From positions 2,542,001-2,606,000 of the forward strand of contig NZ_JACCBU010000001.1 in assembly GCF_013407955.1 (NCBI RefSeq): DNA of 64,000 nucleotides, read 5' to 3'. Origin of the DNA: Microlunatus parietis (GTDB lineage Bacteria; Actinomycetota; Actinomycetes; Propionibacteriales; Propionibacteriaceae). The notes under the pieces were generated by a model that saw only the letters and a list, made by a program, of their open reading frames with translations, was not told the origin of the DNA and did no database searches. A program made the translations under genes and the position numbers. Positions 42,186 to 50,351 of this stretch are shown here, piece after piece (the first letter of the stretch is position 1; every line of letters begins with the position of its first letter).

Positions 42186-43063
42186 TCGGACTCCTCCTTG
42201 GCTCCGGTGTCGCCCTTGGTCGGAGCGAAGCCTGCGGCCTCAGCGGCCTCGACGCTGTTGAACCACACCTCGGCGACCGTGCGCTTGTAGTGCGACGACT
42301 CGGGCGTGTGGAACTTCTTGGAGTCCTCGTTGCCCTTGATGTCGTACCCGGCCGGCGGGTTGTCGCCGACGTAGGACCCGTCACCGTACGGCTGGCTGTC
42401 GGCGGCCTCGGCGGCACCGGAGGTGCGGCCGACATAGGCGGCCAGCGCGGCCGAGGTGAAGACGACCGCGTCGTTGACCAGCACGTCGTACGCGTTCAGC
42501 TGATCCACCGCGAGGGCGTGCACCGCCGGCGCGTTGCGCAGGCTCAGCCAGGACAGGTCGTCGTCGCGGTGCAGCACCACGAGGACCCGGTCGGCCCCGG
42601 CGACCTTGGCCAGCGCGGCGAGGGCCGTCTTGGTGGACGGGGTCTCGCCGGTGACCAGCTCGCTGACCACGTGGACGCGGCCGCCGCGGGCCCGGTCCGA
42701 GAGCGCCCCGCGCAGCGCGGCGGCGATCATCTTCTTCGGGGTCCGCTGGGCATAGTTGCGCGGCTGCGGGCCGTGCACGATGCCGCCACCCGTGTACTGC
42801 GGGGCCCGGATCGAACCCTGCCGGGCGCGTCCGGTGCCCTTCTGCCGGTACGGCTTCGCACCGCCGCCGCGAACCTCGCCGCGACCCTTGGTCGCGTGGG
42901 TGCCCTGCCGGGCCGCCGCCAGCTGCGCGGTGACGACCTGGTGGATCAGCGGGATGTTGGCGGTGACGTCGAACAGCTCCGCGGGCAGCTCGGCCGAGCC
43001 GGCCTTGGCGCCCGACGCGTCGAGCACGTCGATCGTCTTGGTCTCGTTCTGCACGGCGGTCAT
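42182..43063 (-). CDS. rplD: 50S ribosomal protein L4 (uL4) with a C-terminal extra module
   Basis: 293 residues, about 75 more than a standard L4. Residues 1-~218 are ordinary L4: [40 protein letters not shown] and the tunnel loop. The extension reads [20 protein letters not shown] then [21 protein letters not shown], a compact module of form KGN-x-S-x2-(F/Y)H-x-P-x4-Y-x2-T-x-AE-x-WF seen appended to several actinobacterial proteins. It is in frame and without compositional change. Its function is unknown. Confidence 0.95.
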   Translation of the reverse strand: MTAVQNETKTIDVLDASGAKAGSAELPAELFDVTANIPLIHQVVTAQLAAARQGTHATKGRGEVRGGGAKPYRQKGTGRARQGSIRAPQYTGGGIVHGPQPRNYAQRTPKKMIAAALRGALSDRARGGRVHVVSELVTGETPSTKTALAALAKVAGADRVLVVLHRDDDLSWLSLRNAPAVHALAVDQLNAYDVLVNDAVVFTSAALAAYVGRTSGAAEAADSQPYGDGSYVGDNPPAGYDIKGNEDSKKFHTPESSHYKRTVAEVWFNSVEAAEAAGFAPTKGDTGAKEESE

Positions 43064-43740
43064 GCCGCACCACCTTCCTGGCCGGCCTTCTTGGTGGCGG
43101 TGCGCAGGACGACGAGGCCGCCCTTCGCGCCCGGAATCGCGCCCTCGATGAGGATCAGGCCGCGCTCGGTGTCGATCGAATGGACGGTGAGGTTCTGCAC
43201 GGTGACCCGCTCGGCACCCATCCGGCCGGCCATCTTCAGGCCCTTGAACACGCGACCGGGGGTCGCGCAGCCACCGATGGAGCCGGGCGCGCGGTGCTTG
43301 CGGTGCACACCGTGGCTGGCCCGCAGGCCGCCGAAGCCGTGCCGCTTCATGACACCGGCGGTGCCCTTGCCCTTGCTGACGCCGGTCACGTCCAGCACCT
43401 CGCCGCTGGCGAACACCTCGGCGGTCAGTTCTTGACCGAGGGTGTACTCGCCGGCGTCGGTGGTGCGGATCTCGACCAGGTGCTTGCGCGGGGTCACGCC
43501 GGCGCGGTCGAAGTGACCGGCGGACGGCTTGGTGACCTGCTTGGCCTTGACGGCGCCGAAGCCCAGCTGGACGGCGGAGTAGCCGTCGGACTCAGCGGTG
43601 CGGACCTGGGTGACGACACAGGGTCCGGCCTGGATCACGGTCACCGGTACGACACGGTTGTTCTCGTCCCAGAGCTGGGTCATGCCGAGCTTGGTGCCCA
43701 GCAGGCCCTTCACCTTGCGTTCTGCATTCATGGCGGTCAT
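43060..43740 (-). CDS. rplC: 50S ribosomal protein L3 (uL3)
   Basis: 226 residues. [20 protein letters not shown] and the central loop [39 protein letters not shown] are L3 signatures. ATG 43740 has AAGGA upstream; a second ATG three codons later is possible. Its stop overlaps the rplD start (ATGA). Confidence 0.97.
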   Translation of the reverse strand: MTAMNAERKVKGLLGTKLGMTQLWDENNRVVPVTVIQAGPCVVTQVRTAESDGYSAVQLGFGAVKAKQVTKPSAGHFDRAGVTPRKHLVEIRTTDAGEYTLGQELTAEVFASGEVLDVTGVSKGKGTAGVMKRHGFGGLRASHGVHRKHRAPGSIGGCATPGRVFKGLKMAGRMGAERVTVQNLTVHSIDTERGLILIEGAIPGAKGGLVVLRTATKKAGQEGGAA

Positions 43741-43752
43741 CGGTTGCAGTCC

Positions 43753-44061
43753 TTAGAGCTTGATCTCGATGTCGACACCGGCCGGGAGATCGAGCCGCAT
43801 CAGCGAGTCGACCGTCTTCGGGGTGGGATCGATGATGTCGATCAGCCGCTTGTGGGTGCGCATCTCGAAGTGCTCCCGGCTGTCCTTGTACTTGTGCGGA
43901 GAACGGATCACGCAGAACACGTTCTTCTCGGTCGGCAGCGGCACCGGGCCGGCAACCTTGGCCCCCGTACGGGTCACCGTGTCGACGATCTTGCGCGCCG
44001 AGGAGTCGATCACCTCGTGGTCATAGGCCTTGAGCCTGATGCGGATCTTCTGTCCCGCCAC
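43753..44061 (-). CDS. rpsJ: 30S ribosomal protein S10 (uS10)
   Basis: 102 residues, the standard S10: [60 protein letters not shown]. It also serves as NusE in antitermination. This is the first gene of the block; tuf does not precede it in this window. Confidence 0.98.
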   Translation of the reverse strand: MAGQKIRIRLKAYDHEVIDSSARKIVDTVTRTGAKVAGPVPLPTEKNVFCVIRSPHKYKDSREHFEMRTHKRLIDIIDPTPKTVDSLMRLDLPAGVDIEIKL

Positions 44062-44379
44062 GTCATCGTCCTTACTGTCGTACTAACCGGCTTGGGTTCT
44101 GCCACCGTGCTCCGACCCCCGAGGTCGGGCGTGTCGTCCGCACCCGGCACAGCATGGCTAAACCCTGCCTAGCCGGGATGGTCGACGCGCCGACCCAATC
44201 GGATCGGGCCTTGAGGTCTCACGGTTCGGTGCTCACGCTCCCCCTGGCAGCGCAATGCACCCCGGCGACCCCGTCGGAGCAACCCGACAATCTTGGCAGA
44301 GTCGTCCGGTGAGGGCAAATCCGGCCGCAACGACGACCGGAGGGTCGCCCGCGCCGGCCTGCCGATAGTGTCGACAGCC
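44062..44379 (-). promoter_or_regulatory. leader/promoter region of the S10 block
   Basis: A ~318-base gap with no gene. On the minus strand a candidate promoter is TTGCCC (44313-44318), 18 bases, then AAGATT (44289-44294), about 230 bases before rpsJ, which would give a long leader. In the leader, CCGACC-N5-GGTCGG (about 44114-44130) and GGCTA-N9-TAGCC (about 44155-44175) can form hairpins, consistent with autogenous L4-type control, though no E. coli-like S10 leader structure is recognised. Confidence 0.4.
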
Positions 44380-44808
44380 ATGCCCGGACTCATGATCGTG
44401 ACCCTCGCGATGACACTGTGCGCCATCGCCCTGCTCGTCGTGACGATCGTGGTGTTCGTCCGCACCAGGCAGTTCCTGTCGGTGGCGGTCCGGGTGCCCG
44501 GTCGGATCGTCGGCGCCGAGTCCCGGCTGTCCCGCGACCGCGACTCGGGCCGCCGGAGGCGACTCTACAGCCCGATCTTCACCTTCCTCGGACCCGACGG
44601 CCAGGAGCACCGGCTGACCTCGACCTGGCGGACCAGCTCGCCGCCGGCCCTGGGCGACGTGACGGTGCTGGTGCCCCCGGCCGATCCCGGCCGGGCCAGG
44701 ATCGACACGTTCTCGTCGCGCTGGGCCCGGACGATCATCCTCGGCTGCGTGACCGTACCGTTCGCCGTCGTCGCAGCCGTCCTGATCGCCGTCTCCGCCG
44801 CCGGTTGA
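44380..44808 (+). CDS. DUF3592 membrane protein
   Basis: 142 residues with one N-terminal helix (MTLCAIALLVVTIVVFVRTR) and one C-terminal helix (TIILGCVTVPFAVVAAVLIA). Between them GRIVGAESRLSRDRDS, YSPIFTFLGPDGQEHRLTST and GDVTVLVPPADPGRARIDTF follow the DUF3592 pattern (a beta-rich extracytoplasmic loop). ATG 44380 (MPGLMIVTL) starts at the first helix. Function unknown. Confidence 0.8.
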   Translation: MPGLMIVTLAMTLCAIALLVVTIVVFVRTRQFLSVAVRVPGRIVGAESRLSRDRDSGRRRRLYSPIFTFLGPDGQEHRLTSTWRTSSPPALGDVTVLVPPADPGRARIDTFSSRWARTIILGCVTVPFAVVAAVLIAVSAAG

Positions 44809-44841
44809 GCCGCGCCGGGTTCCGACGCGTGCGACACGGCC

Positions 44842-45186
44842 TCAGTCGACGGCGACGGTGAGCAGAATCGCCGCGTCGGTGAGCGCCCGCAGGCCGTGCC
44901 GCTGCCGCGGTACGGCGACCAGTTCACCGGCCCGGATCGGCTGGCGCCGCTCGCCGACGCACAGTTCCACCTCGCCGCTGATCACCTGCAGCGACGCGGC
45001 GGGCGGCGCGAAATGCTCGCCCAGTTCGGCGTCCTTGAGCAGGACGGTCAGCGTCGCCCGCTGGGCCGCGCCGGAGATCAACGTCCGGGACGCCCGGCGG
45101 GCCGTAGCCGAACCGGCCTGGGCCAGCAGGTCGGTGGCCAGCCCGGCCAGATCGGCGGGCTGGTGCTGAGCGGCATGATCGTTCAC
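44842..45186 (-). CDS. small cupin-domain protein
   Basis: 114 residues. TLTVLLKDAELGEHFAPPAA, LQVISGEVELCVGERRQPIR and AGELVAVPRQRHGLRALTDA form the two cupin motifs, with His residues at positions likely to bind metal (EHFAPP; RHGLRA). GTG 45186 with GAGGTGG upstream is chosen. Possibly an oxidative-stress or metabolite-sensing protein; no enzymatic role can be given. Confidence 0.8.
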   Translation of the reverse strand: MNDHAAQHQPADLAGLATDLLAQAGSATARRASRTLISGAAQRATLTVLLKDAELGEHFAPPAASLQVISGEVELCVGERRQPIRAGELVAVPRQRHGLRALTDAAILLTVAVD

Positions 45187-45307
45187 GGAAATCCACCTCG
45201 CGTGGTCGGAGTGGGCGCTACCGGTGAGCTCTCCCCCCGACCTTAAGCCTTCCGAACGGCGAGCGAATTTCGTAACCTTGGAAACTAATTCGGCCACGAG
45301 GACGGCG

Positions 45308-45706
45308 ATGACCGACGCCCAGCCTTGGTAACCGCACGACGAGACCGCGATCCGGGCGGCCTGGCAGCTGCCGGCCACCGACGTGGTCGCCTACTGGAGC
45401 CCGGACGGTAGCGATCGCGGCCTGCCGCCGTACTGGCGCAGTCCGCGGACCTCGGCGCTGGCGAAGGGCGCGCCGGTCGGCACTGATCGGAACCGGCGAC
45501 CGGGCCCTCTGCACGGTCGCGGTCGCCGAGGTCGTCGCCCCGGTCCGGCTCCGGTCCGGGGCGATCGAGGAGACCGGCGAGTTCGGGTTCTGGGTGGAGC
45601 ACACCGCGACACCCGGGAGCACCTGGACGCCGGCGTGGTCGATCCCCGCTATCCGGCCATCCGGACCATGATCACGGAGCGGCTGGGCCGGGCGGTGACC
45701 GAGTGA
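45308..45706 (+). pseudogene. unidentified gene with premature stop and frameshifts
   Basis: From ATG 45308 the frame reads MTDAQPW, then TAA at 45329, and continues in the same frame as DETAIRAAWQLPATDVVAYW SPDGSDRGLPPYW. After about 45480 the coherent sequence shifts frame: LIGTGDRALCTVAVAEVVAP then GEFGFWVEHT; near 45605 it shifts again to TREHLDAGVVDPRYPAIRTM ITERL, ending at TGA 45706. One nonsense and two frameshift lesions. I do not recognise the family; the codon use is like that of the neighbours, so decay is recent. Confidence 0.6.
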
Positions 45707-45709
45707 GGC

Positions 45710-46374
45710 ATGGACGGGCTCAAGATCGACTTCATCGACCAGTTCGCCGTCGAGGACCCGCCGCCGGCCGGGCCGGAGGCCGACTGCGCCACCGTCACCG
45801 AGGGCGTCGACCGGCTGCTCGCCGAACTCCATGATCGACTGCAGGCCAGCGGCAAGGCGCCGATCATCGAACTGCGGCAGCCGTACGTGAGCCCCGGGCT
45901 GTGGCGCCACGCGACCATGATCAGGTCCGGCGACTGCCCGCTCAGCCCGGCGCACAACCGGCAGCGCACCGTCGATCTTCGGCTGATCGCCGGCCCGCTG
46001 GCCGTCCACGCCGACATGATGATGTGGCCTCCGTCCGAGCGGCCGGAGCAGGTCGCGGTGCAGTTGATCAACTCGCTGTTCGCCGTACCGCAGATCTCGG
46101 TCGACCTCACCGAGCAGAGCCCGGAGCAGCTGGCCGCGGTGCGGTTCTGGCTGGGCTTCGTCACCGAGCACGCCGACGTGCCGCAGCACGGCCGCTTCAT
46201 GCCGTCCCGCCCGGACCTCGTCTATCCGTCGCGCTGATCAGCCCGGACCAGCGCGACGTCGTCGCGACCGTCCAGGACTGCCAGGGCCGGCGGCTGAGCC
46301 AAGATCAACTTCGGTTGGTCCCCGGCGCCCGCTTCGTCGACGTCCCACTCGGCGGGCTGCTCACCATGGAATAG
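45710..46374 (+). pseudogene. alpha-galactosidase-like (GH36-type) C-terminal remnant
   Basis: From ATG 45710: DGLKIDFIDQFAVEDPPPAG (the barrel strand with the nucleophile-type Asp in KIDF), then PIIELRQPYVSPGLWRHATM IRSGDCPLSPAHNRQRTVDL and MMMWPPSERPEQVAVQLINS, which follow the order seen in GH36-type melibiases. The N-terminal half of the enzyme is missing. The frame ends at 46235, and the C-terminal beta domain continues in another frame (DVVATVQDCQGRRLSQDQLR...GGLLTME) to TAG 46374. It directly follows the pseudogene at 45308, so a deletion probably joined the two. Confidence 0.65.
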
Positions 46375-46435
46375 AAGTCCTCTCGGCTTCTCGAACCGGA
46401 CGCCGAACGTCCGCAATCCGCTCTACCGTGCCGGT

Positions 46436-47053
46436 ATGGCCGACTTCACGATCAAGGCGCTCGGGCCGGAGACGTTCGGCGACTTCGCCGCGCTGGTCGA
46501 GCGGAACGGGGGGATGTTCGCCGGTTGCTGGTGCACGAAGTTCCATCCCGTCTGCGCGGAGGACTCCGGGGTGGACGCCCGGGCGCGGAAGGAGCGGCTG
46601 GTGGCCGACGGGATCGCCCACGCGGCGCTGGTCTACGACGGCGATCGGGCCGTCGCCTGGGCGGAGTACGGCACCCCCGAGGAACTGCCCGGCATCCATC
46701 ACCGCAAGGAGTATCTCGCCACCGCCGACCGGCTCCCCGACTACCGGATCACCTGCATCCTGGTCGAGCGGGGCCTGCGCGGACGGGGCCTGGCCGCGCT
46801 CGCCCTCCGCGGAGCGGTGGACCTGATCGCCCGGGCCGGCGGCGGGATCGTCGAGGGCTACCCGCACGACACCCGCGGGGTCCGGAAGAAGAACTCGTCG
46901 TTCCTCTACAACGGCACCCGGACGATGTACGAGCGCGAGGGATTCAGTTACGACCGGCCCAAGGGCCTGGGCAACTGCGTCATGGTGCGCGAGGTCGCCG
47001 CCAGCCCGGCCGACCCCGTGCCGAGAACCAGGAAAGGAAAGGAAACGTCGTGA
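46436..47053 (+). CDS. GNAT-family N-acetyltransferase
   Basis: 205 residues. The CoA loop is RITCILVERGLRGRGLAALA (RGxG), preceded by a conserved GGMFAGCWCTKFHPVC segment with paired Cys residues and followed by FLYNGTRTMYEREGFSY, the usual GNAT end. Proteins of this subgroup begin with a WCxx-type motif. Its TGA overlaps the GTG of the SDR gene, so the two are cotranslated; the substrate is unknown. Confidence 0.85.
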   Translation: MADFTIKALGPETFGDFAALVERNGGMFAGCWCTKFHPVCAEDSGVDARARKERLVADGIAHAALVYDGDRAVAWAEYGTPEELPGIHHRKEYLATADRLPDYRITCILVERGLRGRGLAALALRGAVDLIARAGGGIVEGYPHDTRGVRKKNSSFLYNGTRTMYEREGFSYDRPKGLGNCVMVREVAASPADPVPRTRKGKETS

Positions 47054-47979
47054 ACCAGGATCAGCCGCTCGCCGGCCGGGTCGCGCTGGTGGCCGGCGCC
47101 ACTCGCGGCGCCGGCCGCGCGATCGCGGTCGAACTGGCCCGCGCCGGTGCCTACGTCTACGCCACCGGCCGCAGCAGTCGGGTCCACGGTCCGTCGGAGA
47201 TCGGCCGTCCGGAGACGATCGAGGAGACCGGCGACCTGATCCGGGCCGCCGGCGGGTCCGGCGAAGGCGCCCGGGTCGACCATCTCGAGCCGGACCAGGT
47301 GGCGGCCCTGGTGCAGCGGGTCGAGCAGGAGCGGGGCCGGCTCGACGTCCTCGTCAACGACGCGTTCGGCGGTGACCGCTACGCCCAGTGGGACAAGCCG
47401 TTGTGGGAGCACGATCTCGCCGGCGGTCTCCGGATGCTGCGGATGGGCCTGGACACCCACGTGATCACCTGCCGGTTCGCGCTGCCGCTGCTGCTCCGCG
47501 ACGACGGCGGGGTGCTGATCGAGATGACCGACGGCACTTCGGAGTTCAACGCGAACTATCGGGCCGGGGTCGGCTTCTACTACGACTTCGTCAAGGCCGG
47601 CGTCGACCGCATCATCAGGAACCTCACCGCCGAACTCGCCGGCCACCCGGTCACCGCGCTCGGCGTGACGCCGGGCTGGCTGCGCTCCGAGGCGATGCTG
47701 GAGGGTTTCGGCGTCACCGAGCAGACCTGGCGGGACGCCTGCCGGGAGACCCCCGGCTTCGCGATCTCGGAGTCGCCGAGCTACGTCGCGCGGGGCCTCG
47801 CGGCCCTGGCCGCCGACCCCGGCACGACGCGGTTCGCCGGCCGGGTGCTCACCGCCCGCCAGTTGGCCGACGAATACGGCGTCACCGACGTCGACGGCTC
47901 CCGGCCGGACTGCTGGGGCTACATCGCGAAGTACGGCATCGAGGAGCAGAGCGGACGCGATGTCGAGGCGTTTCGCTAG
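47050..47979 (+). CDS. short-chain dehydrogenase/reductase (SDR)
   Basis: 309 residues. The nucleotide motif is VALVAGATRGAGRAIAVELA, the catalytic Ser/Thr lies near IEMTDGTSEFNANY and the active-site YxxxK is YYDFVKAG (Tyr/Lys). The segment LDVLVNDAFGGDR replaces the usual NNAG by NDA(F/W)GG, a feature of a known SDR subgroup. NAD(P)-dependent oxidoreduction of an unknown substrate. GTG 47050 has GGAAAGGAAAC upstream; operon with the acetyltransferase. Confidence 0.88.
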   Translation: MNQDQPLAGRVALVAGATRGAGRAIAVELARAGAYVYATGRSSRVHGPSEIGRPETIEETGDLIRAAGGSGEGARVDHLEPDQVAALVQRVEQERGRLDVLVNDAFGGDRYAQWDKPLWEHDLAGGLRMLRMGLDTHVITCRFALPLLLRDDGGVLIEMTDGTSEFNANYRAGVGFYYDFVKAGVDRIIRNLTAELAGHPVTALGVTPGWLRSEAMLEGFGVTEQTWRDACRETPGFAISESPSYVARGLAALAADPGTTRFAGRVLTARQLADEYGVTDVDGSRPDCWGYIAKYGIEEQSGRDVEAFR

Positions 47980-48457
47980 CTGATCACGATCTTGTCCAGC
48001 TCCGGCGCCCGGGCCTGGTGGTGGTAGAACCGGATCGTGTTGATGCCGTTGATCAACGGCACCGGCAGGGTCGCGGTGCTGACCCGGTCCGGGGTACCGG
48101 TCATGATCAACTCGATCGAGTCGGCGCCGTTGACACTGATGCGGTACGTCTGCGTACCGTCGACGATCGCGTGCACGGTCAGCTGCTTGGTCGCCGCCTC
48201 GGTCGAGAGGATCCCCTTGACGGTGGCGAAGTCGTAGACATTGCCACCGATGTTGATCATCTTCTTGCCGCCGGAGCAGAGCTTGCAGTAGACCGGCTCG
48301 GCGGCGCCCTCGTAGACGTTGCCGACCCGCTCCGCCTCGTAGGCCCCGGGTGAGGTGTCCGGCGGCGGCAGTTGCACCGGCGGCGTCGCCGGTCCGTGCT
48401 GCCAGGCCTTCAGGTCCTTGATCAACAGATAGGTGTCCTTCAGGCCGGCGCTCTTGA
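47976..48457 (-). pseudogene. carbohydrate-binding module (CBM35/CBM6-like) fragment
   Basis: An open frame of ~160 codons encodes AYEAERVGNVYEGAAEPVYC KLCSGGKKMINIGGN, then TVHAIVDGTQTYRISVNGAD and a final PELDKIVIS, the CBM35/CBM6 beta-sandwich found at the C-terminus of secreted glycosidases; CSGGKK is typical. No start codon or catalytic domain is present, and the fragment begins at a palindromic repeat (48458). It is the surviving 3' end of a larger glycosidase gene. It overlaps the SDR stop by 4 bases on the other strand. Confidence 0.65.
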
Positions 48458-48510
48458 TGAGCCTGTCGAAGGACCCAAGGCACAGGGGCCCTTGCCCTTC
48501 GACAAGCTCA
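48458..48510. repeat. REP-like palindromic element
   Basis: Arms TGAGCCTGTCGAAGG (48458-48472) and CCTTCGACAAGCTCA (48496-48510) match at 14 of 15 positions around a 23-base loop. Sequences of this type (CCTTCGACAAGCTCAGGG) are, to my knowledge, dispersed in several actinobacterial genomes. Here it marks the truncation point of the CBM gene. Confidence 0.7.
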
Positions 48511-48549
48511 GGGGGCGTTGTGGCTCTCACGAGCTCTGGCCTCGAAGGG

Positions 48550-49719
48550 TCAGCGGGCGAGGCGGGCCTGGAGGGCGATGACGGCGGCGGCTCGGGCCCA
48601 GGCGTCGAGGGGGCGGTGGACGAAGACGAGGTCGCTGTGGCCGGCGGAGCCGAACGCCTGCTGGGTGTACGAACGCCGTACCTCATCGTGGAAGCCGCGG
48701 TAGCCGGCCAGGTCGCGGTTGTCGGCGGCGACGACGATCCGCTCCGGCCCGGTCAGGTTGGCCAGCGTCGCGATCGCCCGGCCGACGGCGGCCGCAGCCC
48801 GGTCGAAGATCGGCTTGACGACCGGGTCGTCGGACTCGGCCAGCCGGACCGCGTTCGGGAAGCCGAGGCTGGTGCTGCCGGTCGCTCGCCGCACCTCGGC
48901 GGTGATCACTTCCGAGGACGCGATCGCCTCGACGCAGCCGCGCCCGCCGCAGCGGCAGGGCGGTTCGTCGCCGCCGACCGGGGTATGGCCGAGTTCGCCC
49001 GCGACGCCGTACGCACCGCTGTGCAGGCGGTTCCCGAGCACGAGGCCGCTGCCGATCCCCTGGCCGAGCGTGACGACCGCGAAGTCGGCGACCCCGGCCC
49101 CGGCGCCGTACCACTGCTCGCCGACCGTCAGCGCCTTCACGTCGTTCTCGATCGTGACCGTCATCCCGGTCGCCTCGCCGATCATGGCGGCCAGGGGTAC
49201 GTCGTGCCAGTCGAGGAACGGCGAGTAGCCGACCAGGCCGCGGCGCCGGTCGACGTCGCCGGACACCGCGACGCCGAGGCTGCTGCTGCGTTCGTGGAAC
49301 CTCGGTTCGGCCCGACGGAGCCAATCCACCATCGCCGCCAGCTGAGTGACCGTGCCGGCCGGGTCGCGCCGGCTCAGGTCCCGGGTCAGCCGAGCCCGGA
49401 CATCGGCCCGGAGATCGGCGAGCACGCCGATCAGGTGGTACTCGGTCAGCTTGATCCCGACGAAGAACTCGCGCTCGGCCCGGATCTGCAGCGGGCTGGC
49501 CGGCCGCCCGGCACCCGGGCCGGTTCGCTCCCGGTCGGCCGTCTCCTCCAGGTAGCCGGCCGCCAGCAGCGGCTTGGCCAGCTTCGTCACCGCGGCCTGG
49601 GACAGGCCGGTCCGGCGCGCGATGGCGACCCGGGAGATCGGGCCCTCGGCAAGGATCAGCGAGAACACCCGTTCCGAGGCCGGGATGCTCACCGGCTCGG
49701 GGCTGCTCGCTGCGCTCAC
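48550..49719 (-). CDS. ROK-family transcriptional regulator (NagC/XylR-like)
   Basis: 389 residues. The winged helix at ~15-65 (ASERVFSLILAEGPISRVAI; GLSQAAVTKLAKPLLAAGYL) is followed by a ROK sugar-kinase fold with IENDVKALTVGEQWYG, LGQGIGSGLV and the zinc signature GELGHTPVG then CRCGGRGCVEAIAS. The sugar-binding Glu/His residues are kept, so it should bind a free sugar. GTG 49719 is used; a GTG nine codons later is possible. Being beside fucU-rbsACB, it is their likely repressor. Confidence 0.9.
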   Translation of the reverse strand: MSAASSPEPVSIPASERVFSLILAEGPISRVAIARRTGLSQAAVTKLAKPLLAAGYLEETADRERTGPGAGRPASPLQIRAEREFFVGIKLTEYHLIGVLADLRADVRARLTRDLSRRDPAGTVTQLAAMVDWLRRAEPRFHERSSSLGVAVSGDVDRRRGLVGYSPFLDWHDVPLAAMIGEATGMTVTIENDVKALTVGEQWYGAGAGVADFAVVTLGQGIGSGLVLGNRLHSGAYGVAGELGHTPVGGDEPPCRCGGRGCVEAIASSEVITAEVRRATGSTSLGFPNAVRLAESDDPVVKPIFDRAAAAVGRAIATLANLTGPERIVVAADNRDLAGYRGFHDEVRRSYTQQAFGSAGHSDLVFVHRPLDAWARAAAVIALQARLAR

Positions 49720-49841
49720 CCGGCCGACTCTACGGTCCGCGCAGCAGGAGTCCGGTCAGCCCGGGGGTCGAGGTGTTGATCATGGACCGGCTGCTCGGCC
49801 GCTTCCGGGCCGTGATCACCGACCGGCGGGCAGCTCCGCGC

Positions 49842-50267
49842 TCAGACGACGCCCTTCTTGAGCAGATAGCAGGCGTACGGGATCGTCTCGCCGGTCTGGA
49901 CCAGGAAGCGCGCCTCGGCGGCCTGGCGATAGAACTCGAACCGCTCCACGCCCTGGATCGAGACGGTGGTCCCCTCGGCTGCGTCGGCGGCCCGCTGCAA
50001 GGCGGCGGCGGCCTCGTTGATCACGTCCGGTTGATCATCGATCTCCATCCGGCGGATCGGGTGATCGACGTAGGAGTCCAGGGGAAACACGCTGAGCAGC
50101 GCCGCAGCGGCGGTCTCGGTCGTCGCGGCGCGCAGATCGATCACCGGGCGGTCGTACCGATAGGCCGGGAAGTTGCGGTCCACCAGGCCGAACACGTCCC
50201 CGTGCCCCAACTGGTCGAGGTGCTTCAACAGCCGCCCGGTCAGCAACGGATCGATGTTCTTCAGCAT
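49842..50267 (-). CDS. RbsD/FucU-family sugar mutarotase
   Basis: 141 residues beginning MLKNIDPLLTGRLLKHLDQL GHGD: the FucU-type N-terminus with catalytic His22. DRNFPAYRYDRPVIDLRA continues the pattern. It interconverts sugar anomers after import, and FucU members act on L-fucose. GAGGAG precedes ATG 50267. It is divergent from the ABC importer and reads toward the ROK gene, suggesting one pentose/6-deoxyhexose utilisation locus. Confidence 0.9.
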   Translation of the reverse strand: MLKNIDPLLTGRLLKHLDQLGHGDVFGLVDRNFPAYRYDRPVIDLRAATTETAAAALLSVFPLDSYVDHPIRRMEIDDQPDVINEAAAALQRAADAAEGTTVSIQGVERFEFYRQAAEARFLVQTGETIPYACYLLKKGVV

Positions 50268-50289
50268 GTCCACTCCTCTACGAGATTCC

Positions 50290-50317
50290 GACGTTCGTTG
50301 ATACGTTGACATACGTC
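50290..50317. promoter_or_regulatory. candidate operator between fucU-like and rbsA-like genes
   Basis: GACGTTCGT-N10-ACATACGTC is an imperfect inverted repeat (7 of 9) in the 84-base divergent promoter region; ACGTT/ACGTC units repeat within it. Likely target of the adjacent ROK regulator. Confidence 0.35.
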
Positions 50318-50351
50318 AGACCGCCCCGGGGACGCAGGTGGGAGTGATTCC

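Noticed and set aside
42182..42420. Extra L4 C-terminus as a frameshift artefact
   Set aside because: It is in the same frame, ends with a coupled overlap to rplW and contains a coherent repeated motif, so it is a real extension.
49720..49841. Small gene between the ROK and FucU-like genes
   Set aside because: A short plus-strand frame begins near 49773, but it overlaps the fucU-like gene antisense and has no ribosome-binding site or motif.
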